Source of the DNA: CALCKU01 sp964534845
GTDB taxonomy: Bacteria; Pseudomonadota; Alphaproteobacteria; Caulobacterales; Maricaulaceae
Direction: 5' to 3'
DNA length: 21,269 nucleotides
NCBI GenBank assembly: GCA_964534845.1
Contig: CAZHPV010000045.1
Coordinates: 1-21,269, forward strand
Numbering within the stretch: the first letter of the stretch is position 1; each line of letters opens with the position of its first letter. Positions 8,601-16,253 of this stretch are shown piece after piece. A model generated the notes under the pieces. It ran no database searches. It saw only the letters and a program-made list of their open reading frames with translations, and was not told the origin of the DNA. A program made the position numbers and the translations under genes.

Positions 8601-10364
8601 ATGAACTTCGATTATATCGTTATTGCCGCCTATTTCTGCCTAGTCATCGGCATTGGCATTGTATTTAAAAACATGGCTTCAAAATCCACGAGTGACTATT
8701 TTCGCGGCGGCGGGCGAATGCTTTGGTGGATGGTCGGTTCAACAGCCTTTATGATGCAGTTCTCGGCCTGGACCTTTACCGGTGCAGCGGGCAAAGCGTT
8801 CACGGATGGTTTTGCCGTTAGCCTTGTTTTTATCGCGAATACATTTTCTTACTTTTGTGGGTGGGCTTTTTTTGCACACCGTTTTCGACAAATGCGGGTC
8901 GATACCCCGACAGAGGCCATTCGGCGGCGTTTCGGCAGTGGTAATGAACTGTTTTTTTCTTGCGCCTTGATAATTTTCACTGTGTTAAATGCCGGCATTT
9001 GGCTTAACGCTTTAGGCGTGTTTTCCAGTGCTGTTTTTCAGGCAGATATCACAATGACAATTATTGTCATTGGCTTGGCTGTGATTTTCGTATCCGTGCT
9101 CGCAGGAGCGTGGGGCGTTGTGGCGTCTGATTTTGTTCAGACGCTTGTCGTCGCAACGGTCTCAGTCGCCTGTGCAATCGTAGCGCTTGTAAAAGTGGGT
9201 GGTCCTGTTGAACTCGTCACGAACTTTCCGTCTGATTTCATCATGGGGCCGAATATGAATTACGGACTTTTGCTTGTTGGGACCTTCGTTTTCTTTCTAG
9301 CAAAACAACTCGTAACGATCATGAATATGCACGACTCATTTCGGTTTCTCAATGCCAAGGATACTGCCAATGCCCGCAAAGCCGCTTTGCTCGCCATGAC
9401 CCTGATGGGGGTTGGCAGTGTAATATGGTTTATACCCCCTTGGGCCAGCGCTATTCTTTACCCCGATGCGGCGGCGGCCTATCCCGATCTTGGAAATAAG
9501 GCGGCAGATGCCGTTTACCTTGTCTTTGCCCGCAACGCTATGCCAACGGGGACAGTGGGCTTACTACTGGCAGGATTATTTGCAGCCTCAATGTCATCTA
9601 TGGACTCCGCGCTCAATAAAAATTCCGGCATTTTTGTAAGATCAATTTATCAGCCCTTCCTACGCAAGCGAAACAAGGTTGTGAGTGATCGCCACCTTTT
9701 AAACCTTAGCCGCGGTCTAAGTTTTGCCAGCGGTATTTTCGTTATCGTCATGGCCCTTTATTTTAAGTCCCTTAAAGAACTGAGCTTGTTTGATTTGATG
9801 ATGTCAGTATCCGCCATGATACAAGTCCCGATTTTAATTCCCTTAATTCTTGGATTAATCGTCAAGAAAACACCTGTCTGGGCCCCTTGGGTGACGGTAT
9901 TGCTGGGGCTATTTGTCTCTTGGTTCGTTCTCAATGTTTTGACGCCCCAGCTCTTCGCAGAATGGATCGGGATCGAGCCTTTCACCCGCCGGGAAGCGAC
10001 TGACATGAACCTCATTCTAACAATCGGGGCGCAGGTCTTTATTACAGGCGGGTTTTTTGTTCTCACCTCACTCTTTTATAAAGAACCTTCAGCCGAGGAC
10101 GATGCGGCCCGCAAGGCTTTTTTCAAAGACCTCGAAACTCCGGTTATTGCCGATGATGAGCAAACGGATTATGATCGAAGCCAGCGCCGTAAACTTGGCG
10201 CGACTGTGATGTGTATGGGCACAGGGCTTTTCTTTATGGCACTCATTCCGAACCCGCTTTGGGGACGCATCATGTTCTTATTGTGTGCATTGGCTCTGCT
10301 ATTGATCGGGACTATGCTAAAGAAAAGCGCAGATAGTCACGATAAAGGAGTGATAAATGCGTAA
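8601..10364 (+). CDS. Sodium:solute symporter (SSS family)
   Basis: A 587-residue inner-membrane symporter of the SSS family (LeuT fold), importing a small solute with Na+. About 13-14 hydrophobic segments are visible. SDYFRGGGRMLWWMVG (31-46) is the usual loop into the second transmembrane segment, followed by SAWTFTGAAG. AASMSSMDSALN (328-339) is the conserved segment that supplies Ser residues to the sodium site. A hydrophilic stretch at about 500-535 precedes two final hydrophobic segments. It begins nine bases after the oxidoreductase stop and overlaps the lipoprotein gene by eight bases, so cotranscription is very likely. By context the substrate is a uronate or oligouronide; the family also carries sugars, proline and sialic acid, so this is inference. 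Confidence 0.9.
   Translation: MNFDYIVIAAYFCLVIGIGIVFKNMASKSTSDYFRGGGRMLWWMVGSTAFMMQFSAWTFTGAAGKAFTDGFAVSLVFIANTFSYFCGWAFFAHRFRQMRVDTPTEAIRRRFGSGNELFFSCALIIFTVLNAGIWLNALGVFSSAVFQADITMTIIVIGLAVIFVSVLAGAWGVVASDFVQTLVVATVSVACAIVALVKVGGPVELVTNFPSDFIMGPNMNYGLLLVGTFVFFLAKQLVTIMNMHDSFRFLNAKDTANARKAALLAMTLMGVGSVIWFIPPWASAILYPDAAAAYPDLGNKAADAVYLVFARNAMPTGTVGLLLAGLFAASMSSMDSALNKNSGIFVRSIYQPFLRKRNKVVSDRHLLNLSRGLSFASGIFVIVMALYFKSLKELSLFDLMMSVSAMIQVPILIPLILGLIVKKTPVWAPWVTVLLGLFVSWFVLNVLTPQLFAEWIGIEPFTRREATDMNLILTIGAQVFITGGFFVLTSLFYKEPSAEDDAARKAFFKDLETPVIADDEQTDYDRSQRRKLGATVMCMGTGLFFMALIPNPLWGRIMFLLCALALLLIGTMLKKSADSHDKGVINA
10344..10350 (+). promoter_or_regulatory. Ribosome-binding site of the lipoprotein gene, inside the symporter gene
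   Basis: AAAGGAG lies six bases before the lipoprotein ATG and inside the last codons of the symporter. It fixes the lipoprotein start at 10357 and supports translational coupling. Confidence 0.7.
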
Positions 10365-11205
10365 AGTGAGCTTATACCTGCACCCTATCCTTACACTCGG
10401 GACAGTGACTTTTTTGACGGGCTGCCTCTCACAATCTGAACCCGCAGCAGTAAAGCTCACCCACGGCGTCGACGCCTCGGCGGGCGGTGATCCTGCCTAT
10501 ATCGTGATAACGCCGGCCGCGACCTATTATCTTGAGAAAACGGGCGGCGGCCTATCAAGCATGATCGATAAAGACGGGGTAGACTGGCTAGGCTTCCACA
10601 AAGAAAAAGGCAGCGGCCATAAGGGTGAGTATCGCGGCTTTCCCAACGCGGTGCACAGACAAGACGGTAATTATTTCCACGCCATGAATGCGGGGACAGA
10701 CCCCTCCACATCTGTTGTCGAGACAGACAGTTCAGATCATGTTCGCATAATCGTCACCTCTGATAACAAACAATGGGAAGGACAATATGATTTTTATCCG
10801 CAGCGTCTGGACTTCACGATGCGCAAGGTTAGCGCGGGGTATAAATATTGGGTGCAATATGAAGGCGTGCCGGGCGGGACAATGGATAGGACTGATTTTC
10901 GCTATTCTTCTGCAGATCCTGAGCGTCACCTGATTGACGAAGAATTCATCGGTGATCTCCCTGGACCCGAGTGGACGGCCTTTGGCGACCCGAACTCACC
11001 GCGTATGATATATATGCTCCAACATGAAGATGACACGCAGCCAAATGATTATGTCAGTCGCCCGGACATGACCGTTCTCGGTTTTGGTCGTCGCAATAAA
11101 GACAAATTCCTGACAACCCCGCACAGGTTTTCAATCGGCTTTGTTGAAAAAACGTCCTATGTGGATGTTAAAAAGGCTATAGAGGACATCGTAAATGTCC
11201 GGTAG
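10357..11205 (+). CDS. Lipoprotein of unknown function in the uronate operon
   Basis: A 282-residue predicted lipoprotein. The signal peptide ends in the lipobox LTGC with the modified Cys at residue 23; the following residue is Leu, not Asp, so sorting to the outer membrane is expected. The mature part is rich in beta-strand-like stretches, with several His, Asp and Trp clusters: KDGVDWLGFH (about 72-81), GEYRGFPNAVH (90-100), YKYWVQYEGVPGG (about 163-175) and HEDDTQPNDY (about 224-233). I recall similar uncharacterised proteins in sugar-degradation loci of marine Planctomycetes and Bacteroidetes, but no function is known to me. Position between a symporter and UxuA suggests a periplasmic role on the same saccharide, such as a lyase, hydrolase, epimerase or binding protein. 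The function is not assigned. Confidence 0.8.
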   Translation: MRKVSLYLHPILTLGTVTFLTGCLSQSEPAAVKLTHGVDASAGGDPAYIVITPAATYYLEKTGGGLSSMIDKDGVDWLGFHKEKGSGHKGEYRGFPNAVHRQDGNYFHAMNAGTDPSTSVVETDSSDHVRIIVTSDNKQWEGQYDFYPQRLDFTMRKVSAGYKYWVQYEGVPGGTMDRTDFRYSSADPERHLIDEEFIGDLPGPEWTAFGDPNSPRMIYMLQHEDDTQPNDYVSRPDMTVLGFGRRNKDKFLTTPHRFSIGFVEKTSYVDVKKAIEDIVNVR

Positions 11206-11231
11206 ATTTGATTAAGAGCGAGGCTGTTATT

Positions 11232-12431
11232 ATGCAAGAATCCTGGAGATGGTTTGGCCCAACTGACCCCGTTACGATTGATGAAATCCGCCAGACTGGC
11301 GTGACGGATATTGTCAGTGCCTTGCATGACATTCCAGCCGGTGAAATATGGCCCATTAAAGCTATTCAAGCACATAAAGCCTTCATCGAGGACTGCAAGG
11401 AGGGCTTGGCGCCCTTGAAATGGACAGTGGTGGAAAGCATTCCAGTCCATGAAGATATCAAGCTCGCCCGCCCCGGCCATGAAAAATATATCGAAACTTG
11501 GGCCACCTCCATGGAGAACCTCGCCCAATGCGGTATAAAAACAATTTGCTACAATTTCATGCCCGTTATTGATTGGACGCGAACGGACCTGAAATACCAG
11601 CTCCCGAGCGGCGCTTATGCTTTGCGTTTTGACCAAAAGAAATTTGCCGCATTTGATCTTTTTATTCTCAAGCGGGCGGGTGCGAAATCTGAATATAGCG
11701 CGGCCGAAATTACCGAAGCGAAAGAGATTTTCGAAGCTATGAGCGAAACGGAGCGTTCCCAACTCACCGATAATATCATCGCGGGTCTACCCGGCAAAAT
11801 GACCGAAAGTTACGGCCTTGAGGATTTCCGCACTATGCTTGCACATTATAAAGATGTCGATGCCGCGACCCTGCGCGCCAATCTTTTTGCATTTTTGGAA
11901 CACGTGCTACCGCGCGCAGAAGCGGCGGGAATTAATCTTGCTATTCACCCCGATGATCCGCCCCGTGACATGTTGGGCCTGCCGCGTATTATCTGTACAG
12001 CCGATGATTTGGAGATTTTGTTTGAAGCCCAGCCCAGCCCGTCAAATGGCATTACCCTATGCGTGGGTACTTATAGTAGTCGTCCAGATAATGACTTGCC
12101 CGCTATGGCCCGGCAATTTGGACCACGCATTCACTTCTCTCACTTACGCGGGGTCAGCCGCGACGCCGATGAACAACGCTCCTTTTATGAGGCCAGCCAT
12201 CTTGATAGCGATATTGATATGATTGCCGTCATTCAGGAACTCTTAAATGAAGAAGCGCGCCGCAAACGCGAGACGCCGGGCCAAGACGGCATATTCATAC
12301 GGCCAGATCATGGTTTGCAAATGATGGATGATATCGAGAAATCGGGCAATCCCGGCTATTCTGGGATTGGACGCCTCAAAGGCGTGGCAGAAATACGCGG
12401 CGTGATCAGAGCTTTATCCGCGCACCTTTAG
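11232..12431 (+). CDS. uxuA: Mannonate dehydratase UxuA (xylose-isomerase-like fold)
   Basis: Cytoplasmic mannonate dehydratase (EC 4.2.1.8) converting D-mannonate to KDG with Mn2+ or Fe2+. The 399-residue protein aligns with E. coli UxuA throughout: ESWRWFGPTDPV at the N-terminus, CYNFMPVIDWTRTDL (about 106-120), AIHPDDPPRDMLGLPRI, HLRGVSRD, RPDHG and NPGYSGIGRLKG. The expected metal ligands are His239, Cys277, His304 and Asp359. The ATG at 11232 is preferred to an in-frame TTG at 11208 because the protein then begins exactly like other UxuA proteins, and a GCGAGG sequence lies upstream. It is the fourth gene of the operon, 26 bases after the lipoprotein gene. It shares no fold with the ManD encoded at 6115-7350 yet catalyses the same reaction, an unusual duplication of activity. 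Confidence 0.95.
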   Translation: MQESWRWFGPTDPVTIDEIRQTGVTDIVSALHDIPAGEIWPIKAIQAHKAFIEDCKEGLAPLKWTVVESIPVHEDIKLARPGHEKYIETWATSMENLAQCGIKTICYNFMPVIDWTRTDLKYQLPSGAYALRFDQKKFAAFDLFILKRAGAKSEYSAAEITEAKEIFEAMSETERSQLTDNIIAGLPGKMTESYGLEDFRTMLAHYKDVDAATLRANLFAFLEHVLPRAEAAGINLAIHPDDPPRDMLGLPRIICTADDLEILFEAQPSPSNGITLCVGTYSSRPDNDLPAMARQFGPRIHFSHLRGVSRDADEQRSFYEASHLDSDIDMIAVIQELLNEEARRKRETPGQDGIFIRPDHGLQMMDDIEKSGNPGYSGIGRLKGVAEIRGVIRALSAHL

Positions 12432-12466
12432 ACATGCCATAAATAATAAGCCTATTGGGGAGACAT

Positions 12467-13726
12467 ATGCCGGCCACATTGAGACAAAAATTTGCCAGAG
12501 GCCTCGCGCTTTTCCTTCCCGGCATATTCCTGCTGGGTTTCAACATTGGCACAGGCAGTATCACAACAATGGCCAAGGCGGGCGCTGATTACGGCATGAC
12601 CTTGCTTTGGACAATCCTTGCCTCATGTCTGTGTACATTTTTCATGATTAATATTTATAGCCGCTATACCTTGGTTACAGGCGAGACGGCCTTGCAAGCC
12701 TTTAAAAAGCATATCCACCCCTTGGTTGGTCTCTATTTTATCATCGCCTTAACACTCGGGGTCGCGGGCAGTGTCATGGGGGTTATGGGTATCGTCGCAG
12801 ATATCAGTTCGGAATGGTCAAAAACCATTATCGAAGGCGGGATTGCGCCGATCTGGTTTGCTGCCTTTTTCTCAGCCCTTGTTTTCTTCATATTCTGGAA
12901 CGGTAAAACACAGTTTTTTGAACGCAGTCTTGCGGTGATTGTCGCCATTATGGCAGCTTGTTTTTTACTCAATTTCTTCCTTATGATGCCTCCGCCAGCA
13001 GACATCCTTAGAGGGTTAATCCCAAGTGTTCCTGAAGTCGCGGCCTCTGCAGAGAAAGGCCCTTGGCTGGTTATTGCAAGCATGGTGGGAACGACCGTGT
13101 TCTCCGGCCTTTTCATCATTCGGACAACGCTCATTAAAGAAGCCGGATGGACGCTGGCTGATGCGCGCACCCAGCGCAATGACGCAACCCTCGCCGTGGT
13201 CATGATGTTTGTCATTAGCGCCGTCGTCATGGCTGCGGCAGCTGGCACGCTACATGTTGAGGGCTTGGGCCTCTCCAAAGCCTCACAAATGATAACACTG
13301 TTAGAGCCATTAGCCGGACCATTTGCGACAGCAATCTTCGCTATTGGCATTGTCGCCGCCGGTGTGTCCTCGCAATTTCCCAATGTGCTTATGCTGCCAT
13401 GGCTGATTTGTGATTACACCGAAACGGAGCGCGAAATGACGCTTCCGAAATACCGTATTATGGTCTTTCTCATCTCCTTACTGGGGTTAGTCGTCCCGTT
13501 ATTTAACGCAAGGCCCGTCGCGATTATGGTTATGTCCCAAGCTTTTGGCGCGGTCATATTACCGCTAACTGTGGGCTGCATTTTCTATCTCACAAACCGG
13601 AAAGCCTTAATGGGAGAGCATAAGAACACGGTCATAGCCAATATCATCCTCACGGCAATTTTGATTTTTGCATTATTTATGTCCTACCTTGCTATTAAAG
13701 GCCTCGTCCTAGAGCTATCGAGCTAA
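12467..13726 (+). CDS. Nramp-fold transporter lacking the canonical metal-binding motifs
   Basis: A 419-residue membrane protein with about eleven hydrophobic segments, resembling the Nramp family. The first segment, PGIFLLGFNIGTGSITT followed by AGADYGMTLLW, aligns without gaps with the canonical first helix, but the metal-binding DPGN is replaced by GTGS. In the sixth segment GTTVFSGLFII aligns with GATVMPHNLYL, so the MPH motif is also lost. It therefore probably does not transport Mn2+/Fe2+ in the canonical way. ATG 12467 is chosen because GGGGAG precedes it by four bases; an in-frame TTG at 12455 lacks this. It is the last gene of the uronate operon, 35 bases after uxuA. It could carry an organic acid, H+ or a different cation, or supply the dehydratase cofactor; the sequence does not decide. 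Confidence 0.75.
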   Translation: MPATLRQKFARGLALFLPGIFLLGFNIGTGSITTMAKAGADYGMTLLWTILASCLCTFFMINIYSRYTLVTGETALQAFKKHIHPLVGLYFIIALTLGVAGSVMGVMGIVADISSEWSKTIIEGGIAPIWFAAFFSALVFFIFWNGKTQFFERSLAVIVAIMAACFLLNFFLMMPPPADILRGLIPSVPEVAASAEKGPWLVIASMVGTTVFSGLFIIRTTLIKEAGWTLADARTQRNDATLAVVMMFVISAVVMAAAAGTLHVEGLGLSKASQMITLLEPLAGPFATAIFAIGIVAAGVSSQFPNVLMLPWLICDYTETEREMTLPKYRIMVFLISLLGLVVPLFNARPVAIMVMSQAFGAVILPLTVGCIFYLTNRKALMGEHKNTVIANIILTAILIFALFMSYLAIKGLVLELSS

Positions 13727-13793
13727 TCCCTGAACTGCGTATTGAATTAGAAAACCCTTTCATATTCCGCTCAACCTATTCTAAAAGCGCCCC

Positions 13794-15011
13794 ATGGCAA
13801 CGCCGCATGAAATTATAGGGGAAGAATGGGCGGAGCGCGCAAGCGAGCTGGCGGATTGGGCGATGGAGCGCCTCGTAAACCGTAAAGATGTCTGGGGGCA
13901 ATATTCCGTCCTTACCCCAGCCGAGCGCCGCCGCGAAGGCCGGTCCTATAAAGCCATGACCTTGCCTAAAAAAGATATGCGCGGTGAGGATATGGTGACA
14001 ATCGACAAGCTGACCCGGCACTTTGCCTCCCGCCATCACCGCAAGCCTCAAATCATCGGGCTTCACGCTAAATCCAAAGAAAGCACATCTCGCTGGTTCG
14101 GTATCGATATTGATCTCCATGATGAGCACAAACTCAATGCCGAAGATCATCAGCGCCGTAATCTGAATTGTGCCCTAAAATGGTGGAAGGCGCTTCAACA
14201 AAAGGGCTATGACCCCATGCTCTTTGATACAAATACGCAGGGCGGTTACCATATTTGGGTGCTCTTTGAAGACCCTGCCCCAACCGTCGATATTTACGCC
14301 ATGGTTAAGACCATCGTCGAGACATGGGAAGAAAACGGGCTTGATGAAGAGCCTGAGACCTTTCCCAAAAAAGTCAAAGAGGATAGTCTGGGCTCTTGGT
14401 TTCGCCTGCCGGGGCTACATCATACACGCTATCATTATAGTTCACTGTGGAGCGGCGATGACTGGCTCGATGATCCATGGCTAACGGGGCATAATGCCAT
14501 TGACGTCATGCTCGAAGCCAGAGGCGGTCCGCCGCCGCCGCGCATTGACGCCTCTGATCCTGCCATGAACGAACTACTCACCCGCGGGCGTATGAGCAAA
14601 ATCTCTATTGCCGCAAATGAGCGCAAGTTTAAACGCACAGGCCGCGCGAAAGTCTGCATAGATCTGGACGGCGTTTTGGCCTTGCGCGTTAAATCTGGCA
14701 AACGCACGGAGATAGGTCCGCCTATTGACGGGGCCGTCGAGTTCACCCGCGAGATAAATGACTATGCCGATATTATCATACTGACCTCACGCATGGCGGG
14801 TCTGACTGGCAAAGAAAGCGGCGAAATGAAAGCCAAAATCGAAACATGGCTGAACCGCCACAGCTTGGCTTACACCTCCGTTCATGACGGCCAAGGCAAA
14901 CCGCCCGCCCATGCTTATATTGACGATAAAGGCGTCTCCTGCCGCCCGGAATATGATGGGCAAAAGGCTTTCACGCAGGCGCTCGGGCTGGTAGGAAAAT
15001 TGTGTGAGTGA
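13794..15011 (+). CDS. Primase-like (AEP) domain fused to HAD phosphatase-like domain
   Basis: A 405-residue two-domain protein. Residues about 1-245 look like an archaeo-eukaryotic primase (AEP) domain: WFGIDIDLHD contains the DxD metal motif (105-107), NTQGGYHIWV (147-156) gives the G-x-H motif with His153, and FPKK followed by GSWFRLPGLHHTRYH (200-214) matches the third conserved block. Residues about 285-405 form a HAD-superfamily domain: CIDLDGVLA with Asp290 and Asp292, IILTSR (328-333) and AYIDDKG (374-380). A short Pro-rich linker (245-250) lies between. Expected roles are nucleotide polymerisation and removal of a terminal phosphate. It is the first gene of a cluster with a ligase and two nucleases. 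No ribosome-binding site is obvious before the ATG. AEP assignment is by motif only; HAD is firmer. Confidence 0.75.
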   Translation: MATPHEIIGEEWAERASELADWAMERLVNRKDVWGQYSVLTPAERRREGRSYKAMTLPKKDMRGEDMVTIDKLTRHFASRHHRKPQIIGLHAKSKESTSRWFGIDIDLHDEHKLNAEDHQRRNLNCALKWWKALQQKGYDPMLFDTNTQGGYHIWVLFEDPAPTVDIYAMVKTIVETWEENGLDEEPETFPKKVKEDSLGSWFRLPGLHHTRYHYSSLWSGDDWLDDPWLTGHNAIDVMLEARGGPPPPRIDASDPAMNELLTRGRMSKISIAANERKFKRTGRAKVCIDLDGVLALRVKSGKRTEIGPPIDGAVEFTREINDYADIIILTSRMAGLTGKESGEMKAKIETWLNRHSLAYTSVHDGQGKPPAHAYIDDKGVSCRPEYDGQKAFTQALGLVGKLCE

Positions 15012-15052
15012 GGAGAGAAAAGCACTATATTTCAAAATGAAGGTTCATAACG

Positions 15053-15604
15053 ATGATGACGCGCGATCAAAAAATTGATGCCATGCTCGATAAGCATGAA
15101 ATTACCGAATTACTCTATGCCTATTGCACAGCGGCGGACCGGCATGACCACGTCAAAATGCGGAGCCTGTATCATGAGGACGCCATTGATGATCACGGCT
15201 CTTTCTTTAAAGGCCCCGCAATGGAGTTTATCGACAAATTACCTGAAATCCAAAAGCCTATGGAGATTTTACACCATAATATCACCAGTATTAATATCGC
15301 GCTCAACGGGGATTATGCGGAAGGCGAGGTCTATATGATTGCCTTTCACCGTTTCAAGATAGAGGACGGCAGTTCTGTCGACTTGCTTGTGGGCGGGCGT
15401 TATTTTGACAATTACCAAAAACGCGACGGGGTCTGGAAGTTTAGCTTACGTGCAGCTGGGGCGGACTGGGCTTATTATAACGCACCAAGCCAGACCGCTA
15501 TGGATCACCCCATGATTGCCGCCACCCATATCGCCACGCCCGGCCCTGAGGACCCCTCCTATCAGTTTTTTAAATTGTTTAAATTTGGACAAAGGCTTAA
15601 ATAA
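15053..15604 (+). CDS. NTF2/SnoaL-like protein
   Basis: A 183-residue protein of the SnoaL-like/NTF2 fold (cone-shaped alpha+beta barrel). EITELLYAYCTAADRHDHVKM followed by SLYHEDAIDDHGSF near residues 16-51 is the typical opening of this group, and LRAAGADWAYY comes later. Members include dehydratases, isomerases and many non-enzymatic binding proteins, so no reaction is assigned. It begins 41 bases after the primase-HAD gene, and its TAA shares one base with the ATG of the following gene, so it is cotranscribed with that gene. An NTF2-like protein amid nucleic-acid enzymes is unexpected; it could be a small-molecule sensor, a scaffold, or an unrelated passenger. A second ATG directly follows the first. 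Confidence 0.75.
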   Translation: MMTRDQKIDAMLDKHEITELLYAYCTAADRHDHVKMRSLYHEDAIDDHGSFFKGPAMEFIDKLPEIQKPMEILHHNITSINIALNGDYAEGEVYMIAFHRFKIEDGSSVDLLVGGRYFDNYQKRDGVWKFSLRAAGADWAYYNAPSQTAMDHPMIAATHIATPGPEDPSYQFFKLFKFGQRLK

Positions 15605-16233
15605 TGCCCAGAAAACTCGAATTCATATTCGGCAATGAAGCTTTTTCTGTGGCCATTAACAAGGTCGACCGCTCCAAGGTTTATGGCCGCGTGGAAACAG
15701 AAACATTTGACGCCAATATGAAGCCCTGCACGCTGGCAACCCTTGCGCGGGATGGGCGGACCATTATTCCTTATGGCGGCACGGCGAGCGGTTATGTGAA
15801 TACGGAAGGGTTATGGGTGACGCGCGACGAGCTTATCCCGATTAATCGCGACGGCGAAGAAATCCCCGAAGTAGAATCAAGCTTTAGCGCACCGACCACC
15901 CTGACCAAAGAAGTCGATAATGAGAAGTTCCTAGATCATCCTATCAGGCTCGCTTACCGCCTTGAGGCCGAGACCGAGATCAATGACGGCTTAATGAAAA
16001 AACTCAAAGCTGGCGCGATTTATCAATTTCCGTTTTCTTATAGGGGCGGTATTTATCACGACCCTGCCTTTTTAATGATGGGCGAGGACGACGTGCTTTG
16101 GATGCTTATCGGTCATAAAAGCGAGATAGAATTTGTCGGCTTTGAACAGGCAGCCATTTGTGCGGCGCGCTGTGAGGAGCTCGGCGAAGATGATAGCGGC
16201 GAAACCGACGCCTTTGACTTTGATATGTTGTAG
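15604..16233 (+). CDS. Conserved-looking protein of unknown function
   Basis: A 209-residue cytoplasmic protein that I do not recognise. There is no signal peptide or transmembrane segment. The first half is predicted to be beta-rich, with short Gly-containing turns: RDGRTIIPYGGTASGYV (about 49-65) and LWVTRDELIPI (about 70-80). A Ser-Phe-rich joint (ESSFSAP, about 91-97) leads to a second half with FPFSYRGGIYHDPAFLMM, and the C-terminus is very acidic with GEDDSGETDAFDFDML. Its ATG overlaps the stop of the NTF2-like gene by one base, and the next gene starts 20 bases after it, so it is probably a fixed partner in the primase-ligase cluster. The acidic tail could mimic nucleic acid or mediate partner binding; this is speculation. 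The reading frame is well supported by operon fit and codon use like its neighbours. Confidence 0.7.
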   Translation: MPRKLEFIFGNEAFSVAINKVDRSKVYGRVETETFDANMKPCTLATLARDGRTIIPYGGTASGYVNTEGLWVTRDELIPINRDGEEIPEVESSFSAPTTLTKEVDNEKFLDHPIRLAYRLEAETEINDGLMKKLKAGAIYQFPFSYRGGIYHDPAFLMMGEDDVLWMLIGHKSEIEFVGFEQAAICAARCEELGEDDSGETDAFDFDML

Positions 16234-16253
16234 CCAAGAGGCGAGGAACAAAA

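Noticed and set aside
11208..11231. TTG start for UxuA adding eight residues
   Set aside because: The extra residues match nothing in UxuA proteins, while the ATG at 11232 begins with the family's normal N-terminus.
12455..12466. TTG start for the Nramp-fold protein
   Set aside because: The ATG at 12467 has a good purine-rich ribosome-binding site at the right distance; the TTG lies partly within that site.
13794..15011. Member of a TOTE-type conflict system
   Set aside because: Those systems pair the primase with a helicase and a fused nuclease. No helicase is present here, and the HAD fusion is different.
15604..16233. Possible Ku homologue next to the ligase
   Set aside because: A GY...G...L pattern in the first half recalls Ku's opening domain, but the typical Ku opening (ISFGLV) and later barrel motifs are absent. 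The resemblance is too weak to assign.
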